The notes beneath the pieces are model-generated. The model was not told the DNA's origin and made no database searches. It saw only the letters and a program-made list of their open reading frames with translations. Shown one piece after another: positions 28,820 to 38,353 of a DNA stretch of 64,000 bases (its first letter is position 1; every line of letters starts with the position of its first letter). The position numbers were made by a program, and so were the translations under genes. Location of the stretch: positions 124,001 to 188,000 of the forward strand of contig NZ_SCVE01000020.1 in the NCBI RefSeq assembly GCF_004297105.1, written 5' to 3'. This DNA is from Herbiconiux sp. Lineage in GTDB: Bacteria > Actinomycetota > Actinomycetes > Actinomycetales > Microbacteriaceae.

Positions 28820-30348
28820 CAGCGCACTCTCGTCATCGCGTTCGCCACGGCGACCGCGCGCAACGGAGCGGCCGCTTTGTTCTGCGACTCGCGGAACTCG
28901 CTCATCGGGTCGGAATCGGCCACCAGACCGCCGCCGGCCTGCACGCGCGCGACACCGTCGCGGATGGTGGCGGTGCGGATGGCGATGGCCAGGTCGGCGT
29001 CGCCCCCGAACCCGAAGTAGCCCACCACGCCGCCGTAGACGCCTCGCTGGGAGGGCTCGAGCGCGTCGATGATCTCGAGAGCGCGCGGTTTCGGTGCGCC
29101 CGACAGCGTGCCGGCCGGGAAGGTGGCCCGGAACACGTCGATCGCGTCGACTCCGTCGCGCAACGCGCCCTCGACGGACGACACGATGTGCATGATGTGG
29201 CTGAACCGCTCCACCCGCATGAACTCGGTGACCTCCACCGAATCCGCCTGGCACACCTTCAGCAGGTCGTTGCGGGCGAGATCGACCAGCATCAGGTGCT
29301 CGGCCTTCTCCTTGTGGTCGGCCAGCAGCTCGTGCTCGAGCTCGAGGTCTTCCTGGGGTCCCGCGCCGCGCGGCCGGGAGCCCGCGATGGGGTGCGTGAA
29401 CGCGCGGCCGCGTTGCACCTTCACGAGCGCTTCGGGGCTCGAACCGACGATCTCGTAGGGCGTGCCATCGGCGTCGACCAAGGTGAGCAGGTACATGTAC
29501 GGGCTCGGGTTGAGCGTGCGCAGCACCCGGTAGACGTCGAGCGGATGCGCGGCGCAGTCGAGCTCGAAGCGCTGCGCGATCACGACCTGGAAGATGTCGC
29601 CCTCGCGGATGTGCTCCTTGGCCACGTCGATCGCGGCGAGGAAGTCGCTCTGCTCGGTGCGGTGCCGAGGAGTCTCGGCCAGCGAGAAGTCGGCGGTGGC
29701 GAGCCACGCCTCGCTCGGTGCGGCAAGAGCGGCCTGGATGGCGTCGAGCCGGCCCTGGGCGTGCTCCCACGCGGCATCCGCAGTGCTCTGCCCGTCGGCG
29801 AGGGCGGTGACGATCAGCTGCACGGTGCCGAAGTCGTGGTCGACCACGACCAGCTCGGAGACGAACGACAAGCCCTGGCTGGGCATCCGGTAGTCGGCGG
29901 GTGGGCGGTGGGGCAGCCGTTCGATCTGCCGAACCGTCTCCCAGCCGATGAAGCCCACGAGGCCACCGGTGAGGGGAGGATGCGACGCGACCGCAGGAGT
30001 CTTCCAATGGTCGTAGAGCGCGCTGACGGCGTCGAGCGGCCCTTCGGGCAGCCCACCGGGGAAGGCACGCTCGACGGGCAGGCCGAGGTCGAGCCAGTGC
30101 GCGCGGTCGTCGTGCTCGGTGAGCAGGCCGAAGCTCGAGACGCCGATGAACGAGAAGCGCGACCAGATACCGCCCTGCTCCGCCGACTCGAGCAGGAACG
30201 TGCCGGGCCGGCCGTCGGCGAGCTTGCGGTAGATGCCCACCGGCGTCTCGCCGTCGGCGAACAGCTCGCGGATCACCGGGATGACCCGGTGGGTGCCGTG
30301 CACCTGGTCGAACTCGTCGCGGGTGGTCGAGGCCGTCGATGCGGTCAT
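28819..30348 (-). CDS. trpE: Anthranilate synthase component I
   Basis: A 509-residue enzyme that converts chorismate and ammonia to anthranilate. The N-terminal domain has the tryptophan feedback-site motif LLES (in GTFLLESAEQGG). The C-terminal chorismate-binding domain contains the motifs FQVVIAQRF, IAGSRPRGA, DLARNDLLKV, FPAGTLSGAPKPRA and GVYGGVVGY. The glutamine amidotransferase partner TrpG and TrpD are not in this window. The ATG at 30348 overlaps the hisI stop by four bases, so trpE is read from a histidine-operon transcript. Confidence 0.96.
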   Translation of the reverse strand: MTASTASTTRDEFDQVHGTHRVIPVIRELFADGETPVGIYRKLADGRPGTFLLESAEQGGIWSRFSFIGVSSFGLLTEHDDRAHWLDLGLPVERAFPGGLPEGPLDAVSALYDHWKTPAVASHPPLTGGLVGFIGWETVRQIERLPHRPPADYRMPSQGLSFVSELVVVDHDFGTVQLIVTALADGQSTADAAWEHAQGRLDAIQAALAAPSEAWLATADFSLAETPRHRTEQSDFLAAIDVAKEHIREGDIFQVVIAQRFELDCAAHPLDVYRVLRTLNPSPYMYLLTLVDADGTPYEIVGSSPEALVKVQRGRAFTHPIAGSRPRGAGPQEDLELEHELLADHKEKAEHLMLVDLARNDLLKVCQADSVEVTEFMRVERFSHIMHIVSSVEGALRDGVDAIDVFRATFPAGTLSGAPKPRALEIIDALEPSQRGVYGGVVGYFGFGGDADLAIAIRTATIRDGVARVQAGGGLVADSDPMSEFRESQNKAAAPLRAVAVANAMTRVR

Positions 30349-30716
30349 GAGCCCACCACCGGCTGCAGCGGGTCGACGTCGAAGCAGCGGCGGGCGCCCG
30401 TGTGGCACGCGACGCCGATCTGGTCGACCTCGACCAGCAGGGTGTCGGCGTCGCAGTCGAGCGCGGCGCCCTTCACGAACTGGGCGTGGCCGGAGGTGTC
30501 GCCCTTGCGCCAGAACTCCTGGCGCGACCGCGACCAGAAGGTGACGCGACCCTCGGTGAGCGTGCGGCGGAGCGCCTCCGCGTTCATGTAACCGAGCATC
30601 AGCACCTCCTTCGAGTCCCACTGCTGGATGATGGCAGGCAGGAGTCCCTTGTCGTCGAAGGTCACGCGATCGAGGATCGCGGCGACGTCGGTGACCCGTG
30701 CGGTGTCGTCGGTCAT
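30345..30716 (-). CDS. hisI: Phosphoribosyl-AMP cyclohydrolase
   Basis: A 123-residue monofunctional enzyme for the third step of histidine synthesis, opening the purine ring of PR-AMP. Visible motifs are [33 protein letters not shown] and the metal-binding aspartates and cysteines in [14 protein letters not shown] and CHTGARRCF. The separate HisE carries the pyrophosphohydrolase step. It overlaps hisF upstream and trpE downstream by four bases each. Confidence 0.96.
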   Translation of the reverse strand: MTDDTARVTDVAAILDRVTFDDKGLLPAIIQQWDSKEVLMLGYMNAEALRRTLTEGRVTFWSRSRQEFWRKGDTSGHAQFVKGAALDCDADTLLVEVDQIGVACHTGARRCFDVDPLQPVVGS

Positions 30717-31474
30717 CGAACGAGCACCCCTTCCTTCTTCAGTTCGTCTTTCACGTCGCCCACCGTCATCTCGCGCAGGTGGAACACGCTCGCGGCGAGC
30801 ACGGCATCCGCACCGGCCTTGATGGCCTGGCCGAAATGCTCGACCTTGCCGGCGCCGCCCGAGGCGATCACCGGCACCGAGCTGAGCTCGCGCATGAGGC
30901 CCACGAGCTCGAGGTCGAAGCCGTCTTTCGTGCCGTCGGCGTCGATCGAGTTCACCAGCAGCTCACCTGCACCACGCTCGATGGCCTCGCGGGCCCAGTC
31001 GAGCGCATCGAGCTGTGTCTCGGTGCGGCCGCCGTGCGTGGTGACCACGAAACCGGATGCCGTGGCCGGCGACCGCTTCACATCGAGCGAGAGCACGAGC
31101 ACCTGCGCCCCGAAGCGATCGGCGATCTCACTGAGCAGCTCGGGGCGCGCGATGGCGGCACTGTTGACGCCCACCTTGTCGGCGCCGGACGCCTGGAGCC
31201 GCGCGACGTCATCCGTGGAGCGCACTCCCCCGCCCACCGTGAGCGGGATGAAGACCTGCTCGGCGGTCTGCCGCACCACGTCGTACATCGTGGCCCGGGC
31301 GTCCACCGTGGCGGTGACGTCGAGGAACGTGATCTCGTCGGCGCCCTGGGCGGAGTAGAGCGCTGCGAGCTCGACCGGGTCGCCGGCATCCCGCAGGTTC
31401 TGGAAGTTGACGCCCTTGACCACGCGGCCCGCGGCCACGTCGAGACACGGGATCACGCGAACCGCGAGAGCCAT
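30713..31474 (-). CDS. hisF: Imidazole glycerol phosphate synthase subunit HisF
   Basis: A 253-residue TIM-barrel cyclase. It makes imidazole glycerol phosphate and AICAR, using ammonia from HisH. Catalytic Asp residues are in [14 protein letters not shown] (D12) and [11 protein letters not shown]. The phosphate loops VGGGVRS and ASGGAGK are present. The ATG at 31474, rather than an earlier start in the same frame, fits the family N-terminus [12 protein letters not shown] and overlaps the hisG stop by one base. HisH and HisA are not in the window. Confidence 0.96.
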   Translation of the reverse strand: MALAVRVIPCLDVAAGRVVKGVNFQNLRDAGDPVELAALYSAQGADEITFLDVTATVDARATMYDVVRQTAEQVFIPLTVGGGVRSTDDVARLQASGADKVGVNSAAIARPELLSEIADRFGAQVLVLSLDVKRSPATASGFVVTTHGGRTETQLDALDWAREAIERGAGELLVNSIDADGTKDGFDLELVGLMRELSSVPVIASGGAGKVEHFGQAIKAGADAVLAASVFHLREMTVGDVKDELKKEGVLVR

Positions 31475-32313
31475 CAGATCCTCGCGGCGTGGATCGGCGA
31501 GACGAGGATCGCGCGGGCACCCACGGCGTACAGGCGGTCCATCACGAGGTTGGTGTCGTGCTTCGGCACCATGGCGCGCACGGCGACCCACTCGGCGTCG
31601 TGCAGCGGAGAGATCGTGGGCGACTCGATGCCGGGCGTGAGCGCGCAGGCCTCGTCGAGGTGGGTGATCGGCACGTCGTAGTCCATCAGCACGTACTGAC
31701 GGGCCACCAGAACGCCCTGCAGGCGGCGCAGCAGCGTCTCCGCCCCCGGGTGCGTGGTGCCGGAGCTGATGAGCACCGCGGTGGATTCGAGGATGATGGG
31801 GCCGAAGATCTCTAGGCCCGCCTTGCGCAGGGTGGAGCCGGTGGAGACGACGTCGGCCACGGCATCCGCGACGCCGAGGCGCACAGCCGATTCGACGGCG
31901 CCGTCGAGGCGGATGAGGGTGGCGGTGATGCCGTGGCCGGCGAGGAACGCGCCCACGAGCCCCGGATAGCTGGTGGCCACGCGAGCGCCCTGCAGGCTCT
32001 CGAGTTCGATGTCGGTGCCTTCGGGGCGCGCGAAACGGAACGTGGACCCGCCGAAGTCGAGTGCCGCCACCTCGCTCGCGGGCGACTCGGAGTCGAGCAG
32101 CAGGTCGCGGCCGGTGATGCCCACATCGAGGGCGCCGGAGCCGACGTACGTGGCGATGTCGCGAGGACGCAGGTAGAAGAACTCGACCTCGTTGCGGGGG
32201 TCGAGCACGACCAGCTCGCGCGAGTCACGGCGGCCCTGGTAGCCCGCCTCGGCGAGCATCTGGGCGGCGGTTTCGGAGAGGGAGCCCTTGTTGGGCACCG
32301 CGATCTTGAGCAT
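31474..32313 (-). CDS. hisG: ATP phosphoribosyltransferase (long form)
   Basis: A 279-residue enzyme for the first, feedback-controlled step of histidine synthesis, joining ATP and PRPP. It begins [12 protein letters not shown]. The PRPP-binding segment [18 protein letters not shown] is present, and the C-terminal ACT-like regulatory domain (about residues 210-279) marks the long HisG form that works without HisZ. The start has GAAAGA upstream and lies 50 bases after the hisE stop. Confidence 0.96.
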   Translation of the reverse strand: MLKIAVPNKGSLSETAAQMLAEAGYQGRRDSRELVVLDPRNEVEFFYLRPRDIATYVGSGALDVGITGRDLLLDSESPASEVAALDFGGSTFRFARPEGTDIELESLQGARVATSYPGLVGAFLAGHGITATLIRLDGAVESAVRLGVADAVADVVSTGSTLRKAGLEIFGPIILESTAVLISSGTTHPGAETLLRRLQGVLVARQYVLMDYDVPITHLDEACALTPGIESPTISPLHDAEWVAVRAMVPKHDTNLVMDRLYAVGARAILVSPIHAARI

Positions 32314-32363
32314 GAGGGTCTTTCGGATGGGTGAAGGAGTCGGTGGGGTGAGTGCTCAGATCG

Positions 32364-32627
32364 TTACAGATGTCGGTACAGGTCGGCCGGGGCCAGGCCC
32401 TTCGCGAGCATCATCACCTGCAGGTGGTAGAGCAGCTGCGACATCTCCTCGGCGAGGTTGTCGTCGCTCTCGTACTCCGCAGCCATCCAGACTTCGGCGG
32501 CCTCCTCGACGATCTTCTTGCCGATGGCGTGCACGCCGGCGTCCAGTTCACGAACGGTGCCCGAGCCTTCGGGTCGTTCGGCCGCCTTGGCGGAGAGCTC
32601 GAGGAACAGCTCGTCGAAAGTCTTCAC
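32364..32627 (-). CDS. hisE: Phosphoribosyl-ATP pyrophosphatase
   Basis: An 87-residue all-alpha NTP-pyrophosphatase that converts PR-ATP to PR-AMP, the second histidine step. The metal-binding motifs are [13 protein letters not shown] and [14 protein letters not shown]. The GTG start at 32627 has no Shine-Dalgarno sequence but is preceded by TACCCT with six bases between, so the transcript is probably leaderless. It is probably the first gene of the hisE-hisG-hisF-hisI-trp array. Confidence 0.95.
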   Translation of the reverse strand: MKTFDELFLELSAKAAERPEGSGTVRELDAGVHAIGKKIVEEAAEVWMAAEYESDDNLAEEMSQLLYHLQVMMLAKGLAPADLYRHL

Positions 32628-32633
32628 AGGTCA

Positions 32634-32639
32634 AGGGTA
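32634..32639 (-). promoter_or_regulatory. Putative -10 of the hisE/his-trp array (leaderless)
   Basis: Minus-strand TACCCT, six bases, then the hisE GTG. This is the only clear gap with a promoter-like element upstream of the whole his-trp gene set. Confidence 0.4.
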
Positions 32640-32649
32640 CCGGTCGGGA

Positions 32650-33312
32650 TCAGTGGGTGTGTTCGCCGGCGAGGGCGCGCAGCTTCTCGATCTGGGCGGA
32701 GGCGCTCTCGGCGCCGAACACGCTGGAGCCGGCCACGAAGGTGTCGGCGCCCGCATCCGCTGCGATCGCGATGGTGTCGTCGTTGATGCCGCCGTCGACC
32801 TGCAGCCAGACGTCGAGACCGGATGCGCGCACCGCGCTGCTCAGCGTGTTCAACTTCGGCATCGTCGACGACATGAACGACTGGCCGCCGAATCCGGGCT
32901 CGACGGTCATCACGAGCACCATGTCGAACTCGGGCAGCAGTTCGAGGAACGGCTCGGCGGACGTGCCGGGCTTCAGCGCGATCCCCGCGCGGGCGCCGCG
33001 TTCGCGCAGGCTGCGGGCGACCTTGACGGGATCGGCGGCGGCCTCGGCGTGGAACGTGACCGAGTAGGCGCCGGTCTCGGCATAGGCGGGGGCCCAGCGG
33101 TCGGGGTCGTCGATCATGAGGTGCACGTCGAGCGGGATCGGGGAGATCTCCTGAAGCCGGGCCACCACGGGCAGGCCGAGCGTGAGGTTCGGCACGAAGT
33201 GGTTGTCCATCACGTCGACATGAGCCAGGTCGGCGTTGGCGATGCGCCCGAACTCGGTCTCGAGATTGGCGAAGTCGGCGGAGAGGATGCTGGGGTTGAT
33301 GCGTACGGCCAC
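32650..33312 (-). CDS. rpe: Ribulose-phosphate 3-epimerase
   Basis: A 220-residue TIM-barrel metalloenzyme that interconverts ribulose 5-phosphate and xylulose 5-phosphate in the pentose phosphate pathway. It has INPSILSADFANLE, the metal and catalytic residues in HVDVMDNHFVPNLTLG and DVHLMIDDP, and LQVDGGINDDT near the C-terminus. The GTG start at 33312 lacks a Shine-Dalgarno sequence and has TAGGGT six bases upstream. It lies 22 bases upstream of the hisE start, and the hisE -10 candidate falls in that gap. Confidence 0.97.
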   Translation of the reverse strand: MAVRINPSILSADFANLETEFGRIANADLAHVDVMDNHFVPNLTLGLPVVARLQEISPIPLDVHLMIDDPDRWAPAYAETGAYSVTFHAEAAADPVKVARSLRERGARAGIALKPGTSAEPFLELLPEFDMVLVMTVEPGFGGQSFMSSTMPKLNTLSSAVRASGLDVWLQVDGGINDDTIAIAADAGADTFVAGSSVFGAESASAQIEKLRALAGEHTH

Positions 33313-33318
33313 GAGACG

Positions 33319-33324
33319 ACCCTA
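33319..33324 (-). promoter_or_regulatory. Putative -10 element of rpe (leaderless)
   Basis: Minus-strand TAGGGT, six bases, then the rpe GTG. The hexamer overlaps the stop region of the preceding unknown gene. No good -35 is visible in the GC-rich upstream sequence. Confidence 0.4.
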
Positions 33325-33777
33325 TCGGGCGGGGCCGGAGCCGAAAGGGCCGTCGGCATCACCGGTCACGAATCCGTCGCGCACTTCCTGCACGGTGAGC
33401 GGACGCAGCTCGGGTGGCATTGGCCACTCCAGCGTGTACTCGAGCAGCGCCGCATCGATCGCCCCGAAGTCGTCCTTCTTCACTCGGATGCGCCGGGTGC
33501 TCACTTCGATGATCCGCACCCGGAGCGGCGGCTGCCCCTCTCGCGCCTCGGGAAGGGTGAGCCCGTACGGATCGGCGAGATACCCGATGCCGAGTTCGTC
33601 GAGCAGTTCTTCGGCCACGAGCCACTCCACCTCACCCGCCACGTCTCGCCCCAGCAGATCGACGGGAACGAACCCGTCACCCTCGGGCCGCATCCACCCC
33701 ACGAGCTCCCCGTCGCCTCGCCGGTGCTCGATCCACCCGCCGATATCGCTCGATCCCCTCGCGGATATCGCTGACAT
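33322..33777 (-). CDS. Conserved-looking hypothetical protein
   Basis: A 151-residue soluble protein when read from the ATG at 33777, eight bases after the rsmB stop. A longer frame overlaps rsmB and is less likely. It has a small beta-rich N-terminal part (IGGWIEHRRGDGELVGWMRPEGDG) and a central LLGRDVAGEVEWLVAEELLDELG helix. A strand-rich part (VRIIEVSTRRIRVKKDDFGA) follows. I do not recognise a domain. No signal or membrane segment is seen. It is probably co-transcribed with priA-fmt-rsmB. Confidence 0.65.
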   Translation of the reverse strand: MSAISARGSSDIGGWIEHRRGDGELVGWMRPEGDGFVPVDLLGRDVAGEVEWLVAEELLDELGIGYLADPYGLTLPEAREGQPPLRVRIIEVSTRRIRVKKDDFGAIDAALLEYTLEWPMPPELRPLTVQEVRDGFVTGDADGPFGSGPAR

Positions 33778-33784
33778 CAGCGCA

Positions 33785-35305
33785 TCAGAGCTTCTGGAAG
33801 AGGGCGATGAACATGGCGTCGGTGGTGTTGCGGTGCGGCCAGAGCTGCACGGCCGCATCCGGGGCCCCCAGGGTGATCGGGTCGTCGGTGAGCGTGCGGA
33901 GCACGTGCTGGGTGTCGAGCTGCTCGAGGCTGCCCTGCCAGCGGCGCAGGGCGCCCTGCACCTGGCCGCGGGTCTCGGCCACGTGGGGCGAGCAGGTCAC
34001 GTACGCGAGCAGGCCGCCCGGCTTCAGCGCCTCGACGGCGGAGTCGATGAGGCGCTGCTGCAGGGCCACGAGGTCGGCGACGTCGGCCGGCGACTTGCGC
34101 CAGCGCGCCTCCGGGCGACGGCGGAGTGCACCGAGGCCGGTGCAGGGGGCGTCGACGAGGATGCGATCGAACGACTCGGGCTCGGTCGAGCCGATCGTGG
34201 TGCCGTCGCGCTCCCATACCTCGGGGGCGTCGGGGATGGCCGACACCGCACGGCGCACGAGGCCCGCACGGGCCGGCACCGGTTCGTTGGCCGTCACCAC
34301 GGCACCGCCGAGGCGGGCCTCAGCGGCGAGCACCGCCGTCTTGCCACCGGGGCCCGCGCAGAGATCGAGCCAGCGCTCCCCCGCCTGCACGGGTCGAGCC
34401 CGGGTCAGGGCGAGGGCGGCGAGCTGCGAGCCTTCGTCCTGCACCCGCGCGACACCGTCGTGCACGGCCGGGATCGATGCGGGGTCGCCCGTCGGCGCGA
34501 GGAGGCCGATCGGTGACAGCGCGGCCGGCTCGGTGCCGTCACCCACGTCGTCACGATCGATCAGTCCCGGCAGGGCCGCCAGGCTGATCCGGGCCGGTGT
34601 GTTGTCGGCCTCGAGCAGCTCGTCGAGCTGGAAGGCCACGTCGTCGGCGGGCACGCCGTCGGCCACGAGGGCTCGGCGGAACGCCCGGATGACCCACGCC
34701 GGGTGCGAGGCGGCCACGGCGAGACGCTCGTCGTCGTCGCCGGCCGACTCCATGGCACGATCGAGCCACTCCGCTGGCGGGGTGCGGGTGATGGCCCGCA
34801 GCACCCCGTTCACGAACCCGGTCGACGATCGGGATGCCGTCTGCCGCGCGAGCTCGACCGACTCGTTCACGGCCGCGTGGGTCGCCACCCGCATCGAGAG
34901 CAACTGGTGGCAGCCGAGTTCGAGCACATCGAGAACGGCGCCGTCGATCTCCGCGGTCGGTCGGCCCGAGGCGAGTTCGATCACGCGGTCGTAGTAGCCG
35001 CGCATCCGGAGCGTTCCGTAGGTGAGCTCGGTGGCCAAGCCTGCGTCGGCGCTGTCGAGACGTGCCTCGGCGATCTTGGCGGGCAGCAGGAGGTTGGCGT
35101 AGGCGTCGTCGACGCGCACAGCGGTGATCACCTCGAGGGCGATGCGGCGGGCGGGCTGCACCTCGCTCGGCTTGGGCGAGGGGGTGGCGGGCTTTCGGCG
35201 GTCGGGGCCGCGGCGGCCTGAGGCGGCACGGCCGGAGCCGCCGCGGCCCGCGCCCGCTCGACCCGCGCCACTCGAAACGCCGTCCCTGTTGCGGTCACCC
35301 GTCAT
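33785..35305 (-). CDS. rsmB: 16S rRNA m5C967 methyltransferase RsmB-like (NOL1/NOP2/Sun family)
   Basis: A 506-residue protein. A low-complexity Gly/Arg/Ser-rich leader (residues 1-50) is followed by a NusB-like RNA-binding domain (about 55-190) and a SAM-dependent methyltransferase domain. The motifs are the SAM loop LDLCAGPGGKTAVL, the DAPCTGLGALRRRP motif, and the second cysteine motif TCSPHVAETRGQV. It methylates cytosine in 16S rRNA. The ATG at 35305 overlaps the fmt stop by four bases (ATGA). The priA-fmt-rsmB order is common in bacteria and supports the call. Confidence 0.95.
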   Translation of the reverse strand: MTGDRNRDGVSSGAGRAGAGRGGSGRAASGRRGPDRRKPATPSPKPSEVQPARRIALEVITAVRVDDAYANLLLPAKIAEARLDSADAGLATELTYGTLRMRGYYDRVIELASGRPTAEIDGAVLDVLELGCHQLLSMRVATHAAVNESVELARQTASRSSTGFVNGVLRAITRTPPAEWLDRAMESAGDDDERLAVAASHPAWVIRAFRRALVADGVPADDVAFQLDELLEADNTPARISLAALPGLIDRDDVGDGTEPAALSPIGLLAPTGDPASIPAVHDGVARVQDEGSQLAALALTRARPVQAGERWLDLCAGPGGKTAVLAAEARLGGAVVTANEPVPARAGLVRRAVSAIPDAPEVWERDGTTIGSTEPESFDRILVDAPCTGLGALRRRPEARWRKSPADVADLVALQQRLIDSAVEALKPGGLLAYVTCSPHVAETRGQVQGALRRWQGSLEQLDTQHVLRTLTDDPITLGAPDAAVQLWPHRNTTDAMFIALFQKL

Positions 35306-36216
35306 CGTGCCGTCATCCTCTCCACGCCTGTGCCACGCCACCAGTCGGCGGCCGGCATAGCCTTCTTGCCCGCCGGCTGCACCCTCAGCAACTCGAGCGG
35401 AGCGCTCGCCGTGCCGGCGTACACCCGGCCCGCGTCGGCGAGCAGCACCCCCGGTTCGAGCCGCGCCCGGTCACGTGCCGGAACCGCATCGAGCACCTTG
35501 AGCCGTGCCCCGTCGATCTCGGTGAAACCGCCCGGCTCCGGGGTGACCCCGCGGAGCCGTCGATAGACCACCTCGACCGGCTCGTGGAAGTCGAGCCGGG
35601 CATCCTCGATACCCAGTTTCGGAGCGAGAGTGACCTCACCGCTCTGCGGCTGGGCGCTCAGAGTGCCCGTGCCGATCCCCTCGACCGTGTCGGCGAGAAG
35701 CCGTGCACCCGAGTGCGAGAGCCGTTCGAGCAGGTTGCCGGATGTCTCGTTCGCTCCGATCGGCGTGCTCGACATCGCCCAGATGTCGCCGGCGTCGAGC
35801 GCCGGCACGAGCTGGAACACGGCCGCGCCCGATTCGGTGTCGCCCGCGATGACGCTCCACTGCACGGGGGCGGCGCCGCGCCAGCGCGGCAGGAGCGAGA
35901 AGTGCAGGTTGATCCAGCCGAGTCGCGGGGTGCTGAGCAGCGGCTCCTTCACGAGCCCGCCGTAGGCCACGATCACGCCGAGGTCGGCCTCGAGAGCCGC
36001 CACCTCCGCGGTCACCGCGTCGTCGAGCCGGTTCGCCTTGATGACGGCCAGACCGAGCTGCTCAGCCGCATCCGCCACCGGAGACGGGGTGAGCACGCGC
36101 TTGCGCCCCTGCGGAGCGTCGACCCGCGTGATCACCGCCGCGATCTCGTGCGCCGGCGCGAGAGCCGTGAGGCTCGGCACCGCCACCTGCGGGGTACCCG
36201 CGAAGACGAGCTTCAT
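35302..36216 (-). CDS. fmt: Methionyl-tRNA formyltransferase
   Basis: A 304-residue enzyme that formylates initiator Met-tRNA with 10-formyl-THF. It begins MKLVFAGTPQVAVPSL. The catalytic Asn-His-Asp set lies in INLHFSLLPRWRGAAP and PALDAGDIW. The C-terminal tRNA-binding barrel is present (VYRRLRGVTPEPGG to the end). The start overlaps the priA stop by four bases, and its stop overlaps rsmB by four. Confidence 0.97.
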   Translation of the reverse strand: MKLVFAGTPQVAVPSLTALAPAHEIAAVITRVDAPQGRKRVLTPSPVADAAEQLGLAVIKANRLDDAVTAEVAALEADLGVIVAYGGLVKEPLLSTPRLGWINLHFSLLPRWRGAAPVQWSVIAGDTESGAAVFQLVPALDAGDIWAMSSTPIGANETSGNLLERLSHSGARLLADTVEGIGTGTLSAQPQSGEVTLAPKLGIEDARLDFHEPVEVVYRRLRGVTPEPGGFTEIDGARLKVLDAVPARDRARLEPGVLLADAGRVYAGTASAPLELLRVQPAGKKAMPAADWWRGTGVERMTAR

Positions 36217-38351
36217 TCCATGATCTCCGAATCGTCGAACCGCACGCGAAGGGTCGGTGGGGGGCGGTAACCGGGCGGGCTCCCCGCCTTCGACCTCCTG
36301 GTGGTGGCGTTCTTCACCACGAGAGCCCGCAGGTGACGCGATACCGCGGCACCGATCGCGTAGTCGAACCGCACGATCGCCCGCACGGCTCCGTCGTCGG
36401 TCGGCACCGGACCCAGGGTATCCATCTTCGCCCACTCGGCCGGGGTCAGAAGCGCCTTCAGGTCTTTCAGGGCCGAATCCACAGTCGCCGGGGTGCCGGT
36501 GAGCGTGGCGATGCGTACGGCGGGCGGGAAGCGCAGCCGCCGCCGGTCGGCGAGCTCGTCTTCGGCCACGGCCTCCTGCTGCCAGGTGACGAGGCTCTTC
36601 GCGAGCTCTCCACCGACCCCGACGAGCACGTTGGTCGCGCGGGGTGCCGAGAGCGCGATGGCGTTCGACCACCAGCGGAGGCAGTCCTCCGCGACGCGGA
36701 GGGACTCGCGGGCGAGCATCCGAGGGCCGTCGAGAAGCAGCACGGCGCGGTAGCCCCCCGCGGCGATGGGTTCTGCGCCCCGGGTCGCGACGACGAGCGC
36801 GGGGCGGCCGTCGATCTCCTGCAGGTTGCGTTCGCCGTCGGAGACGACCACACGCACTCCCGGAAAAGCGCGGCCCAGTTCGTCGGCCGTGCGCCCGGCA
36901 CCGATCGACGCGAAGCGGAACGTCGTGCCCGCGCAGTGCGAGCAGTGCCAGTTGGCGGCGATCGCGCCGCACAGGGTGCACGACGGCCGCTCCCCGGCGC
37001 GACGTACATGAAGCGGGCCGCCGCAGACGGTGCAGGATGCGGGTGTGCCGCAGGTCTGGCAGGCCAGAACGGGCGCGTACCCGGGCCGTGCCACCTGCAC
37101 CAGCACGGGCCCGTCTTCGAGCGCTCTGCGGGCGATGGACCACGCGGCGGTGGGGATGCGCGCGGCGTTCTGGGGCGCATCCGGGTCGTCCTGCTCGGCC
37201 GTCGGCACCACCCGCGGCAGGTATCGCGGAGCCGGGAACACCGGATGCAGGAACCCCAGGTCGACGAGCCGCTGAACCTCGGTGCTCCGCGAGTGCGACA
37301 CGAACGCCAGGCGCGCCCCCGACTGCTCCTGGCGCACCAGCGCGGCATCGCGCACGTGCACGTACGGGGCGAGGGGTTCGGCCAGGAGGGGGTCGCCCTC
37401 GTCCCAGACGACGATCTGGCCGAGCTTCGCCACCGGGGCGTAGATGCTCGAGCGGTTGCCCACCACGATGTGGGGTGTGCCGTCGAGCGCGGTGAGGAAA
37501 TTGGCATAGCGCTCGTTGCGCGCCTGACGGGCATCCAGTCGCACGACGGCGTCGCCCGCGCCCAGGTGCTCGAGGGCGTGCTCGAGCGAGGCCTGGTCGC
37601 GGTAGTCGGGCACGGCGACGATCACCGACTCGCCACCCCGGTGCACGGATGTGGCCAGCTCGGCGATGGTGAGCGCCCAGTGCCCCACCGTGTGCTCCCC
37701 CACGGCGGCCACGGTGGCGATCGCGTCGATGGCGCTCCGCGCACCCGGCGCCGCAAGATGCGCGGCATCCCCGCCCGAGTACCCGGTGAGCGCCCACGTG
37801 CCCCGGGTCTCGAGCACGTCAGGGTGCGCAACCGTGTCTTCCTGGGCGAACGAAGTGACATTCGTGCGACCTGGATCGGCTGTGCTCGCGGCGGCGGCAC
37901 GGGCGGCCTGGGCGGCCACGAAGAATCTCTCCACACGAACGAAGCGCGGAGGCACGGCGAGGCGCACGATGTCGCAGGCGCTGCCCGCGGCGCGGTCGGC
38001 CAGGCGCCGCACCAGAGCCCACACCTCGGGGGTGAGTACCGGCAGGGGCGACACGACCTCGCTGAGCTCGCTGAGGGTGCCGGAGTATCCGGCGCTCGAG
38101 ACCAGCTCGATGATGTAGCCACGAGCGGTTCGGCCGGCCGAGCGCAAGGGCACCTTGACCCGAACGCCGGGGTGCGCGTCCGGAACCAGAGCCGGTGGCA
38201 CCAGGTAGTCGAACAGCCGATCGAGCTGGGGCAGGGGCGACTCGAGCATCACCCGCGCCACCACCGCCTCCCCGCCGCCGGACGCCGCGGGATCGGATGC
38301 GGTGGCGGGCGCGAGTGCGTCGCCTGAGAGCGACGCGACCTCGCCCGGCAC
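36213..38351 (-). CDS. priA: PriA-like primosomal protein N', probably without helicase activity
   Basis: A 712-residue protein. The N-terminal 3' DNA-binding domain (VMLESPLPQLDRLFDYLVP) and the eight-cysteine zinc region near residues 425-475 (CQTCGTPASCTVCG, CTLCGAIAANWHCSHC) are intact. The expected Walker A (GxTGSGKT) is missing; the equivalent region reads GGESVIVAVPDYRDQ. Actinobacterial PriA proteins typically lack helicase motifs, so a structural role in replication restart is inferred. A GTG start at 38351, three bases after the metK stop, is used. Confidence 0.9.
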   Translation of the reverse strand: MPGEVASLSGDALAPATASDPAASGGGEAVVARVMLESPLPQLDRLFDYLVPPALVPDAHPGVRVKVPLRSAGRTARGYIIELVSSAGYSGTLSELSEVVSPLPVLTPEVWALVRRLADRAAGSACDIVRLAVPPRFVRVERFFVAAQAARAAAASTADPGRTNVTSFAQEDTVAHPDVLETRGTWALTGYSGGDAAHLAAPGARSAIDAIATVAAVGEHTVGHWALTIAELATSVHRGGESVIVAVPDYRDQASLEHALEHLGAGDAVVRLDARQARNERYANFLTALDGTPHIVVGNRSSIYAPVAKLGQIVVWDEGDPLLAEPLAPYVHVRDAALVRQEQSGARLAFVSHSRSTEVQRLVDLGFLHPVFPAPRYLPRVVPTAEQDDPDAPQNAARIPTAAWSIARRALEDGPVLVQVARPGYAPVLACQTCGTPASCTVCGGPLHVRRAGERPSCTLCGAIAANWHCSHCAGTTFRFASIGAGRTADELGRAFPGVRVVVSDGERNLQEIDGRPALVVATRGAEPIAAGGYRAVLLLDGPRMLARESLRVAEDCLRWWSNAIALSAPRATNVLVGVGGELAKSLVTWQQEAVAEDELADRRRLRFPPAVRIATLTGTPATVDSALKDLKALLTPAEWAKMDTLGPVPTDDGAVRAIVRFDYAIGAAVSRHLRALVVKNATTRRSKAGSPPGYRPPPTLRVRFDDSEIME

Positions 38352-38353
38352 GA

